A stretch of DNA of 64,000 nucleotides from Zygaena filipendulae (Eukaryota > Arthropoda > Insecta > Lepidoptera > Zygaenidae): contig OU015674.1 of the NCBI GenBank assembly GCA_907165275.2, positions 4,613,001-4,677,000 on the forward strand. Direction: 5' to 3'. The translations under genes were made by a program, and so were the position numbers. The first letter of the stretch is position 1, and every line of letters starts with the position of its first letter. Under the pieces are notes generated by a model that did not search any database, was not told the DNA's origin, and saw only the letters and a program-made list of their open reading frames with translations. Below, piece by piece: positions 1 through 10,379 of this stretch.

Positions 1-510
1 GACTACGAGATGGAGCGTCCGCGTCGCCTGATGGACCAGCATTTCGGCTTGGGGTTGACTCCTGACGATTTGCTGACGGTCGCCGCTGGGCCGCTGGCTA
101 GCAGGGAGTACTACCGTCCGTGGCGTCACCTCGCCGCCGCCGCCAGAGACCTCGGTTCGAGCATCAAAGCTGACAAGGACAAGTTCCAAGTTAACCTGGA
201 CGTTCAACATTTTTCGCCCGAAGAGATCTCTGTGAAAACCGCCGACGGCTACATCGTAGTTGAAGGGAAACATGAAGAAAAAAAAGATCAGCATGGCTAC
301 ATTTCTAGGCAATTCACTAGACGCTATGCGCTGCCGGAGGGCTGCACTCCTGAGGCTGTGGAGTCCCGATTGTCTTCTGACGGTGTGCTGACTGTGGTTG
401 CTCCGCGGAAGGTGCCTCCAGCTGTCCAGGGCGAGAGGAAGATCCCCATCGCGCAGACCGGGCCGGTGCGCAAGGACGTCCAGGATCAGTCCAACGGAGA
501 TAAGGCTTAG
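1..510 (+). CDS. small heat-shock protein (Hsp20/alpha-crystallin), 5' end outside window
   Basis: ATP-independent chaperone of the sHSP family, which holds unfolding proteins in soluble oligomers in the cytosol. The reading frame is open from base 1 (D-Y-E before the first Met at base 10), and its start aligns inside the N-terminus of the complete paralogue at 25072, so the true start is probably about 10 codons upstream, outside the window. Visible are the insect N-terminal motif RPRRLMDQHFG, an alpha-crystallin domain of about 85 residues (FQVNLDVQHFSPEEI to SDGVLTVVAPRK) and a short polar tail. There is no intron in the visible part. Two overlapping poly(A) signals (AATAAA at 617 and 630) follow the stop. 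It is one of four sHSP genes in the first 26 kb and closest to the one at 25072. Confidence 0.95.
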   Translation, partial: DYEMERPRRLMDQHFGLGLTPDDLLTVAAGPLASREYYRPWRHLAAAARDLGSSIKADKDKFQVNLDVQHFSPEEISVKTADGYIVVEGKHEEKKDQHGYISRQFTRRYALPEGCTPEAVESRLSSDGVLTVVAPRKVPPAVQGERKIPIAQTGPVRKDVQDQSNGDKA

Positions 511-616
511 TTTAGTACTCTTTAGGTAGAACCTAGTTTACGTCATTCCGCTTATTTTTTTAAGACTGATTTTTGTTTGGTAGGTATTTGTACCATCAGT
601 AAGTAGGTACCTAGTT

Positions 617-636
617 AATAAAAGTTTTGTAATAAA
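617..636 (+). terminator. poly(A) signals of the first sHSP gene
   Basis: AATAAA at 617-622 and a second AATAAA about 13 bases later lie about 110 bases after the stop codon, the usual place for an insect 3' end signal. Confidence 0.55.
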
Positions 637-639
637 AAA

Positions 640-1290
640 ATATTTTGGTTTTTTATTTGCTGAGTTCTCCCTCTATTGAGGTCACATAGTGTAGGTCAGA
701 TAAGGGCATTATTGTATAGGGTTCTGGAATTGGTCATGTGGATCACCCGCTTAGTTGCTGGTGTACCTACATAGTACATGTAGGTACTAGGTACCTACAC
801 CATGTACATTGTACGCGACCGCTGCAGTATGCAATAGGCGCAAAACGAAACGTTACCTAGGTATAATGATACTTCTCCGTCTCCGGTAGGGTGACAGGGT
901 GACAGTCGAAAGGCAAATAGGTATACACGAAATCTCAAATATACGGAATTTTTATTTCGTGTAAGATATACGGTCGAACTTGTGCGCTTCGAAGCAAAGA
1001 GTATATAACCACTACGTGCTTCGAAGCGCGAACTTTGTACCAACTGCCAATGGGTACTTTTTTATTATTATAGCTGGCTTGGTAGTTCTGACTTCTGTTG
1101 GTACCTACCTACGCTCCATCGAATATGATACGCGTAACGCGAGGGTTGTGCTTGTGATATGGCATTACTTGTTCTGTCGGCTGTCGGGCCATAATATCAC
1201 TCGAAAACGCTACCCACATAGGTATCACATCTAGACACGCGGCAGCGTGTCAAGCCAAGTTCAAGCAAAGGAATTGGCTAGCCAGAGCCG
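640..1290. other. intergenic DNA, no gene seen
   Basis: AT-rich spacer with repeated AGGTACCTA-like words around 720-800. The short open frames on both strands have no recognisable protein features. Confidence 0.5.
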
Positions 1291-1294
1291 AGTG

Positions 1295-2095
1295 TAATAT
1301 TACACGAACCACTTGGTGCCACTTTTTACCCTTCTATAACTCAAAACCTCTTTAACGTACACACATAAAACTACGTGTGTTTAATTATATCCATAAAGAC
1401 ATGTAGAAGCCCAAATTTCATGAAGCTAGCTCAAACGGTTATAAAGATATGAAGGTCAAAAAGTCGTAAATTTTAGCACTGACTGACTGACTCACATATA
1501 GTACGTAAATCTAACCTACTTCCAGATGACCTAGAAAGATGAAGTTTGGAATCCAGCTTAGTAATTGTGTGTAAGCATGGGAAAAGAACTAAAAATAAAA
1601 AATAAATAAAAAATAAGTGGTGTCCCCATGTAAAAAACTTGTATACGCGCTAAACAACCGGTCAATGGTGTGTTGTTTGGTGCGTATTTTTTATATTCTA
1701 TACAAAAAGTAATGATATCCCACCAAAAACAAATGTAAAAAAAGAGAGCCAAGTTCAATACAAAAATTATGCTTGACTGTGGGCTTTGCCGCAAAAAGAA
1801 TGGAGATCTAAATGAGTGCCAAGTTATATAAAAATGTGAGATCTTAAAGTAGGTTCGATTTGACTTGTCCAGTTTTCATTACATCAGTCATTTTATAAAG
1901 TTATTAAACATATATACTTATATATATATATATATTAATTCTGATAAAAACTGGCTTAGTCAAATCTAAATGGAAATCTCTGAAAATTTCAACTGTCTAT
2001 CACGCTTCATGAGATACCTGACGGACGGACAGTGGAGTCTTAGTAATAGTAATAAATCCCGTTTTACCCTTTGGGTACGGGACCCTAAAAATTAG
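1295..2095 (+). repeat. lepidopteran dispersed repeat(s)
   Basis: The stretch from about 1310 (CACTTTTTACCCTTCTA) to 1555 and the end at 2050-2085 (CCCTTTGGGTACGGGACCCT) resemble dispersed repeats I know from moth genomes. The second block is preceded by the usual GACGGACGGACAG run. A (TA)n microsatellite lies at 1912-1935. Only one copy is in this window, so the borders are approximate. Confidence 0.45.
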
Positions 2096-2905
2096 TCATC
2101 TAGCCCATTGTGTGAAATACCATATTATACCGACAAATTCCGAAATTTGTTTCAATATTTGTACGACACAAATAAGCGACATTTTTTTAGAGTAAAGTCA
2201 TAGGATAGTGTCTTGACCGTGTGTGTGTGTGTGCGTGTGTGTGAAGCACAAAAGATACAGTACTGATAATATTTGTGCGAAAATAACTAAGCGTCGTTTT
2301 TTCTACGTATATCTATAATATTTAATAAAAAAAGTGTAAATATTATTAGGTATAAGTTATAACGGACGTATAAGCCCTGCTTATCATTAGTGTGAGAAAG
2401 AATAGCGATTTACGCTTACGTAAGCACTTACCTACTAATAAACTGACTGTTGTATAAAGTAACCAACTTTGGACTGTAGTACATAATGTAGACATACCTA
2501 AAGTAGGTATAAGGTAAGTATCTAATTAAAATAATAACAATTTGTCGGTTAATATTACAAAAATACCGTTAAATGCATAACAAATGGAGGTGCTACAGAC
2601 ATAATAAAGAATAGATTACGCGATTTGTCCCAGTCAAGGGTACGGTCTACTCATTTCATTCTACTTATTTATCAGTGTTTGAATGAATGAGTGGTAGTCG
2701 CTTGCCAATTTATCATTTAAATCTCGGATATTTTTGGAAATACAAAGCTGAAAGGTACCTACCATGTAGGTACATCCGTTGAGAAAGGATTTCTGAGGGA
2801 ATTTCTTAAAAAAATTAAACATATTATTTGGTAGAAAACGGGAACCTACCTAAAACGTTGTACACCTAATATTAGTATAGATATCATAGTATAGACACAG
2901 ATAAT
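2096..2905. other. intergenic DNA with a (GT)n microsatellite
   Basis: A GT dinucleotide run lies at about 2219-2243. Nothing else was recognised. Confidence 0.4.
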
Positions 2906-2910
2906 AAAAC

Positions 2911-3075
2911 TTACTAAAGTGCGAAACTGAGTTTGTTTGTTACGTTTTCACGCTTTAACCGCTCTACCGATAATTTTATTTGTCACGTCGCGTTGTCAGG
3001 GGTAAAGAAAAGGACATAGGGCTTTTTTCCCGGAATCCCCACGGGAACTCCGAATTTAATGGGGGTGAAACTGCA
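2911..3075 (+). repeat. Helitron-like (Lep1-type) fragment
   Basis: Shares the order TACTAA, TTTCACGCTTTAACCG, GTTGTCAGGGGTAAAG, ACGGGAACTCCGAA with the better copies at 24650 and 56800. The 3' CTAG end is lost. Confidence 0.6.
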
Positions 3076-3278
3076 TTCAGAGTCATTTTAATGATTGCTT
3101 CATTTTAAGTAAAGATTTAACTGAATTAGCATGCCATTTGATGCCATTAATTAAAATGCCAATTAACATAACTTTAATGAACGTCTCTAACTGCGGCATC
3201 TTTGCTTAAAATTAAGTAACTAATCATTAAAACTACTCCGAGTGCGACCGTAAGTCTTACCTACTTAATTCTGTGCCT

Positions 3279-3320
3279 ATGTGTGCCTCAGACGAAATAA
3301 ATTTCGTCTGAGATGTGTGC
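3279..3320. repeat. 8-bp-flanked palindromic scar, family A, copy 1
   Basis: A 26-bp perfect palindrome (3287-3312; left end CTCAGACGAAATAA, right end ATTTCGTCTGAG) lies between two exact copies of ATGTGTGC (3279-3286 and 3313-3320). It has the form of a transposon excision scar that keeps both terminal-repeat stubs. Confidence 0.7.
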
Positions 3321-3631
3321 CTATAACATTTACAATAAGAGTAACAAAGATGAATAATGAAGTGAAATTGTTCTTCGTATGTAGAATAACGCAATGTCCT
3401 GGGACCGAATGCCGAATATTTTCAACTGTTTTAAATTTAAAGTAGGTATTCACTAAAACAGATCATATTGTTATCTGTTTTGCTAATTCGCACGTCCTCT
3501 TTGCTGTTTATATTATTTTGTATCGTCTTTTTGATAAGTGTTAAGTGACGTACTTAGGCGGATCAAAATTTTTTATTTGATTTTAAATCTTAATATATTG
3601 CATTTTTTTTTTGTTAATTCTGATTAATGTA

Positions 3632-3983
3632 TACTAATATTATAAAAGAGCAAAAGTTTGTGAGTTTGTGACGTTGCAGTTGTAGGGGGTAATATCTGGA
3701 TCGGCTGAACCGATTTTGAAAATTCTTTCACTTATAGGAAGCTACACAGTGATCTTGAGTGCCATAGAGCACTTTTATTCCGGGATTACCACAGGAACTC
3801 CGAATTTCCCGCGAGTAAAACCACGGGGGAACATCAATCTCTGGATCTAATGAACCGATTTAGAAAATTCTTTCACTTATAGGAAGCTAAAGTGATCCTG
3901 AGTGACATACAGGGCACTTTTTATCCCGGAATTCCTGCGGGAACTCTGAAATTACCGCCGTTGAAACCGCGAGGGTCAGCTAG
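3632..3983 (+). repeat. Helitron-like repeat with internally duplicated module
   Basis: Starts TACTAATATTATAAA and ends CAGCTAG|T. The central module (CTGGATC, TGAACCGATTT, TTCTTTCACTTATAGGAAGC, CGGGAACTCCGAA) occurs twice in direct order, in about 3695-3830 and 3835-3975. Confidence 0.7.
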
Positions 3984-4216
3984 TTTCTGATAATTTGATT
4001 TGTAATCGAGTATTAAGTTGTTTGGAGATCTGTATGAATTACTGAAATACTAATCTACAATTGTATGTATGAAGGATCTCGTCCAGTCACTCTACTTCTG
4101 CAGCATTTAAATAAAAATAATTTAGAAACAAAAGTGGTTAATATTAGTTCGAAAAAATAACGGCATTATTAGGCATTAATAGGTATTGTGGGTGAAAAAT
4201 GCCTAAAATAATAATT

Positions 4217-4452
4217 GGACGCAGATAAGCAATAACATGTTAACCCACAAAATTAAGTTATTCATTCAGAACGATTTATTGAGAGTTAGGGAACGTTTTT
4301 TAATTATGTGTTTACCTTATTGCATTGCTTAAATATGTAACTAAATATTGAACATAAAAAATGTTGACACAAAATGGCGCTCCTACTTTTAAAACACGAT
4401 TTACTCAAAATTTCTCCAGTGTGGGTTAACACACTATTGCTTATCTATGTCC
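4217..4452 (+). repeat. 236-bp MITE (GGAC family), copy 1
   Basis: Ends are inverted repeats (GGACGCAGATAAGCAATA on the left; the complement begins GGACATAGATAAGCAATA) and it sits between AATT direct repeats. The same unit recurs at 14103, 39215, 51537 and 59309. It has no coding capacity. Confidence 0.8.
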
Positions 4453-4639
4453 AATTATAAGTAAGTTGGCAAATCACAACAATAACGTCCTTTTATTGAA
4501 GTGGTTAAAAAGAGCCTTCTTGTGCAGAATCAGATGGATTTTTTCCTTCCTACAGTTTATTATTACACTTATTATCTAAAACATCACATTTGAAAATTTA
4601 ATAAAAATGCTGACGGGGCCGGGGGTGTGAAAATCTAAA

Positions 4640-4885
4640 TTACCTGTTTAGTCCTGTAGGAACAATAACCCCTTTTTTTTCTTTTTAAAATTAACAAAAA
4701 AATACTTAGATAAATCGCATTAAAATTTAGGAGTGACGTCACAAATCGGTATAAACCCCGTATAAACTACCAGGTCGTGACGTCACGCAAGGTTTGGACT
4801 CAATGTAATGTAACGCCCTTATTTTTGATTACGTGTAAAAAATACGGGTTCAATATTATTATTATTCTACATGACGGACTCAAAA
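4640..4885 (-). repeat. GACGTCA-bearing MITE, copy 1 (degraded)
   Basis: Reverse-oriented relative of the repeats at 5737, 40023 and 55997. It contains two TGACGTCA palindromes (4734-4741 and 4778-4785) and the block ending in GACGGACT. Confidence 0.55.
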
Positions 4886-5207
4886 CTAAAAACATTCTGC
4901 AACATTGAATGAGCAATTTTTTGTTGGTGATAAATCCGTTGCCCTTTATGGCAAAATATTTTATTTACACAGATAGCTAAATGTCTGGAAAATTAGTTAC
5001 ATAAGCCAGCTTATAATTATTAAACAAATTAAAATAATATGTATGAAGTAAATAGTCATACAAATTATCTTTATTAAAAAAGTCAACGGAGACTGATTTT
5101 ATAATAAAAACGGAGTGTGTTAGTTACAACTGCAAGTTATTTTTTTGTCCCATACATTTTTTTTCTGTTTGTACCATATTTTCTATATAATTTAACACTT
5201 ACAATTA

Positions 5208-5554
5208 GGGTGCGTACACATCTGGCGAACGCACTTCGCGAATGCGCTTCTTGCTCCCTGTTTGGGGCGCCCCAAGAGCCTCATGACTCGCATAGGTATA
5301 GCACGCTAAACACAAACAGACCCATCATCTCTCAAACTCTCAAGATACTGTCTTTCTCGTGCATTGCGCATGAAAATGAAGGTACAAAGTAAGACATGAG
5401 AGCGTATTTATGTAGTTTGCGTAGTTAATAAACAATTACACGGGCTATGGAGATAAATAACAGTGTGACTGTGTAGCGTTCTGTGACCAAATAGTTACAG
5501 AAAACGCGCGCGAGCGGCCCATTCGTGGCGAGTTCACCAGATGAGGACGCACCC
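5208..5554. repeat. Harbinger-like MITE, copy 1
   Basis: Imperfect terminal inverted repeats of about 40 bp begin GGGTGCGTACACATCTGG on the left and GGGTGCGTCCTCATCTGG on the complement of the right end. TTA is present on both outer sides, as expected for the 3-bp TWA target of PIF/Harbinger elements. Confidence 0.7.
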
Positions 5555-5630
5555 TTAGTTCTTATGTAAAATCAATTGTACGTTATTAGTCGGTATATCG
5601 ATTAGTCAGTTTTTGAGAAGACATTGAAAT

Positions 5631-8623
5631 ATGATGTACAGTATAGAAGATGTTGTCCAGCTCAAAGTTCAAGTATCAAGTATCAGTATCAAGCGGAATA
5701 ATCATGTGTTCAAACAGGTAACATAATTATAATAATGGGCATGTGGACTAATTTTTATTTTTTAGTCCGTCTATTAAAAAATAAATTATTAAAAAATATT
5801 GGACATGTATTTTTTCTTTTTTTATGTAATCAAAAAATAACGGCGATATATTGAGTTGAAATTTCGCGTGACGTCACTATTCTGACAGTTGTATGGCGGT
5901 TTTAGCGGTTAGTGACGTCACGAGCCCCTCACCCTAAACTTTAATGCGCTTTATCTCTGTATATTTTAATTTATTTGAAAAAGCAAAAAATACGTGTCTG
6001 TTGTTTTTTTATTTTCTAACTGACGGACTAATTAGAATTTTGATTTTCAAAAGTTGTCCACATCCCTATTATTAAAGTTTAATCCCAGCAAACAGGAGAT
6101 CAGTGTTTAAAGCGAAGGCTATGGCTAATAATAATACCTATAACATAACAGCAAGATCTGGCTTCGTGTGTCCAAAACAATTTTCAATTATATCTAGCTT
6201 GCTTTCTTTGAGTGTTTTGCATGTTACACAACGACTAGATATTAAAACCTCAATATAAACCATTTCACATCTTAAATAATGAGAATAAAATGATATACCT
6301 TTATAGATTTGAAAAACAATGATCCTGCATCCTCGGTCTGATATATCCTTATTAGACCGATTACTCAGCTGTTTAGAGGCCCCTCTAAACTGTGATTTAT
6401 TTAATTTTGTTAACTTAATTTTTTGTTGTAAATGTTCCTTTCCAATAATATAATAATTATTTTAATCGTAACTTAGATTACTAAACATGTATGGAGCGAT
6501 TTTTTTTCCTTAGGTATAATTTTATAATAATAATTTTATAATTTTTTTCCTTGCAAGTGTGTTGGACAATCTATAGGTACCTAATTACCTACCTAGGTAC
6601 TAATATTATAAAGAGGTAGGTAAAGTTTCTGAGTAAGTGAATTGTGTTTGTGAGTTTGTGACGTTGTAGGGGATAATCTCTGGATCTACTGAACCGATTT
6701 TGAATTTTTTTTACCAATAGAATGGTGCAATGTTCCTGAGTGTCATAGAGTACTTCCTATCTCAGAATTCCCGCGGGAACTCCGAAATTACCGTGGGTGA
6801 AACCGCAGGGAACAGCTAGTATAGTTATAAAACGCGAATCCCAATCCAGTCTCGAGTTTAATGAACGACTTCGCTCATTTTTATCAAATATTTTTTCATT
6901 TTTGCCTTGCTTTGCCGTCAGATTGTGAGTACTGCACGCGGTACCTATATTATGTACTACTTATATAGGTACGTATGTAATTAATAATTATGTATATTGT
7001 TTCAGGCACTAGCAGCTTTGGCATTGTGTTTATCAGCTTTGAGTATTGGCGCAACATTGGGTATCAGCGCTTTGATGCTCCCAGAGCTCAGTAAGGAAAC
7101 ACACATGGGCATTGATGAGAAATATCATTCATGGATCGGTGAGTTCGTTGCGAAATAAATATAAGTGTCATTCATGACCGCCGATAAATCAATTAATAAA
7201 TAAATTCGATAAAGGTCGTTTACATTTCTTTGAGGTTTTCTCTGTGATTTTACCGAGGCAATTTTTAATAGATTCTTATTTTTATCAGTTATAGTTATAA
7301 AAAACGTGTATAGGTAAACGTGTAAACTAATTCAAAGTTTTTCATTAAAAACTTTGTTCATTTTGCTTACTCAAGTAACTAATTATAATCGTATTTATTA
7401 CAGCTTCAGTTGCCCCGTTGACTATGATCTTCGGATGTGTGACAGCTGGAGCCTTGCAAGACGTGTTTGGAAGGAAATTAGTCCTTATGTGTCTAAATAT
7501 ACCATTCCTTCTCGGCTGGATACTCCTTGGATTGTCATGGAACACCGAAACACTGATACTAGCTAGGATATTAACCGGATTCTGCTCAGGGGCACTGAGA
7601 CCAACCGGAATGGTTTTCCTGGGTGAAATAACACAGCCGAAATACAGAGGCATTACGCTTTTTAGTCAAGCAACCGGTGCCAACATTGGAATCTTACTAA
7701 ATCATTTATTAGGTTACGGCTTTGCTTGGCGGAATAACGCATTCATGGCATGTTTACCTCTAATTTTTAGTTCAATTTGTTTATTATTTTTAAGAGAGAG
7801 CCCTTTGTGGCTGATCTCTAAAGGTAAAATAGATCAAGGCATCAAAAACTTCTATTGGTACAGAGGTGGCAGTGAAATATCACAGAGAGAATTAAATGCT
7901 GCTTTAGATAAACATTCGAAGGGACCTCCCATGCCCAATGCAAGGGAGATGCTTATACTGGCGTTTAGTAAAGCCTTTTGGATGCCTTTTTCAACTGTGA
8001 CGTTATTATTTTCAGTTGCATATTACAGCGGAGTAAACGCAATGTCATTTTATGCACAGGACATATTGAAGAGAACGTTCGGTGGTGACGTCAATTCTTT
8101 TCTTTTAATGATCATAACAGACGTTGTCAGGACCTCGTCAACTGTGTCTATGTTTGTATTTGGCAAGTGTATACCACGTAGAAAAGCATTTTTCTGCTCC
8201 AGCTTCGGCACCATTACTCTTCTGATGGTTTTAATTTTATTACTACACTTTGAATCAACTGACCTACTGTGGGCGTCTGTTGCTTCATTGATATTATATA
8301 TGGGTACAGCAGGGACTTTGCCGAGCTTGTCGTGGTCTTTTGTGGCTGAATTGTTTCCCACGAATCTTCGTGGCATAGGATCGGGTGCTGGAGCGGCCAT
8401 GTCTAGCTTTCTTCTTTTCACCACAGTACAAATTAGTCCCATAATCATGGACACACTAGGAATCAAAGCAATGTATGGTATTTTCGCTAGTGTAACATGC
8501 ATTTGTGCTGTCTTATTGTGTTGTCTATTGCCGGACACGAATGGTAAAACTTTGCAAGAAATTGAAGATAACTACAACCATGATAATGATAAAAATATTG
8601 AAGCACCTGTTTTCAAATTGTGA
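5631..8623 (+). CDS. MFS sugar transporter 1 (facilitated trehalose/sugar transporter-like), three exons
   Basis: Twelve-helix sugar-porter-family carrier, expected in the plasma membrane. Coding exons are 5631-5717, 7006-7138 and 7404-8623, giving about 479 residues, the normal size. The splice sites are AG|GTAACA, TTTCAG|G, G|GTGAGT and TTACAG|C. Exon 1 is tiny, starts MMYSIEDVVQLKV and ends HVFKQ; it was identified because it aligns with exon 1 of the paralogue at 10380. A second in-frame Met lies at 5634. Family motifs are visible: GRK after helix 2, EITQPKYRG after helix 4, RESPLWL at the end of helix 6, ELFPTNLRGIGSG, and the C-terminal PDTNGKTLQEIE. Substrate is inferred from family only. 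The neighbouring paralogue points to tandem duplication. Confidence 0.88.
5737..6066 (+). repeat. GACGTCA-bearing MITE, copy 2, in intron 1 of transporter 1
   Basis: About 330 bp with ends GGGCATGTGGAC and GTCCACATCCC and sub-terminal TTAGTCCGTC / GACGGACTAA. Two TGACGTCA palindromes lie inside (5879-5886 and 5923-5930). Confidence 0.7.
6598..6819 (+). repeat. Helitron-like (Lep1-type) repeat
   Basis: Begins TACTAATATTATAAAG and ends with a hairpin region and AACAGCTAG|T. It lies in intron 1 of transporter 1. Confidence 0.75.
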
Positions 8624-9600
8624 CCAGTTCAAATGAAGCTGATAATGTTTTAGTGTTCATTACATTTGAAATAGAACAGGCTCTGTACAAGCTGTGTGAG
8701 ATAGAATATAAGTAGGTAATATTAATTTTAGTTATAAAAAGTGATGTTTACTTGTAAACAAATTTAGTTTTACAAAAACGATGACCTCATGACGAGGAGT
8801 TTGAGCAGAGTCCATCTCTCGCAAGCCAGCTGTAGGCTTAATAGCCCTTTTTGTAATGCACCAACGCTCGCCGTCACTGCCCACTCTCCTCTCCCATCCA
8901 AATCAAATATGGTGTGATAGTTGGGGTTTAAAATTTTTTTAAACTGTATCTAGATTCGTCTCTAGAACTAATTTTTTGATTGTATATTTGAAATTTTTGG
9001 CAATCGCTTAGAAGCCTGTTATTAGATGCCTTTTGCTTTCAGTAAATTATTTGTTTCAAGAAAAATAATAATTGAGGGTATAACTTACATGACGTTAGTG
9101 GAACAAGTATGAAATTCAATTGAAGTTCTGACTTTTTAACAATTCATAGGTAAACCATTTATTCGTGTTTATTTGTAATATTGACTATGATAGTTTTAGT
9201 GGTAAAATTTTCAGGCTACTCCATTCGTCAATAAATAAATTTAATACGAAAATCTAATAATTTTTACAATAAAATAACCTTATTCTTATTGTTAGTGCTT
9301 GCGGCTTCCCTCGATATATCAGTATCTAGTATTCAATAAATTTTCTTTCCCTTGGGAATAGTAGGTATTTCTTTCTACAAGCAACTACGTAGGTTGCAAG
9401 TTTTACTAGGATTTTGTATTTATATTTATTTACTAAAGAAATCCTATGAAATATACTTTTGAATTCAGTACATTCTTACATTTTTGTGTTAAAAATTACC
9501 TAGAATTAGGAGTTTAGAAGAGCTATTTCTAAATTTACTATTTGTATTTGTTTAAAAATAATGTGTTTCGCAATATTGGACGCATTTTTTCACGGTCACC
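8624..9600. other. 3' flank of transporter 1, no gene seen
   Basis: AT-rich sequence that probably includes the 3' UTR. No repeat copy or open frame with protein features was recognised. Confidence 0.4.
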
Positions 9601-9607
9601 TATACTT

Positions 9608-9772
9608 TAAGGTTCGGCATCCACTGGCAAGACAGCACAGATACGTTTTTAGGTGACGAACAGTAATATACCTTATAGTAATGATCATAAAGTTGAAATT
9701 TCAACTAAATATCCCTAACTTCATAACCTAAATCCTCTGCTATATCGCCCACCCAGTGGACGCCACGCCTTA
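9608..9772. repeat. short foldback MITE
   Basis: The left end TTAAGGTTCGGCATCCACTGG is matched by the complement of the right end (TTAAGGCGTGGCGTCCACTGG). The unit is about 165 bp, with one copy in the window. Confidence 0.5.
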
Positions 9773-10379
9773 ACGCGCTTAAAATTTTTGGTCATTTAAA
9801 ATAAATGAGAATATGAATATGGCTACACACGCTTTCTCGCTCTATGTACCCCGCTTTGCTCATGTTGGAAAAGAATGGCAACAATATAATGCTTGTGGGG
9901 CTCGATTCATGACAGATGGAGACAATGACCAAAAGACACGGTAAGTACTTCAACGATAGCATAACTAAATAACAAATAATCAGGAAACGTAAAACGTGTA
10001 TATTAATATACATTTGAATGCGTCCGTTAAAAAAATCAGTTTCAAGCACATAACAGCGATGTGAACACAACTGAAACGTATTAGTAGATAAATTTGCATT
10101 AGAAGTATACCTACTTATATCCTTACAAGTTTATTACAACGACTGAGAGAAGAAATTTTCAAAAAAATAAACAAAAAGAATAAAAATAAATATTAAGATC
10201 AATCGCATACAGAAAAACAATAGAATGTTTTAACAAAGAATGCTAACTTTTCCAGCGTTAGTTTGGTGGTACTTATTTAACTTGAAAAGAACTTAAAAGG
10301 ATCCAATTTTGTGTACATATCTACACTTTTTATAACAATTATTATTAATTACTCCTTTATTCAAAAGAAAATTCCAAAC
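9773..10379. other. spacer upstream of transporter 2
   Basis: AT-rich DNA that should contain the promoter of the gene starting at 10380. I could not pick out a convincing TATA or initiator. Confidence 0.3.

Noticed and set aside
7345..7653. Open frame antisense to transporter 1 exon 3
   Set aside because: Shadow of the conserved coding exon; an equivalent antisense frame appears over copy 2, as expected from shared sequence.
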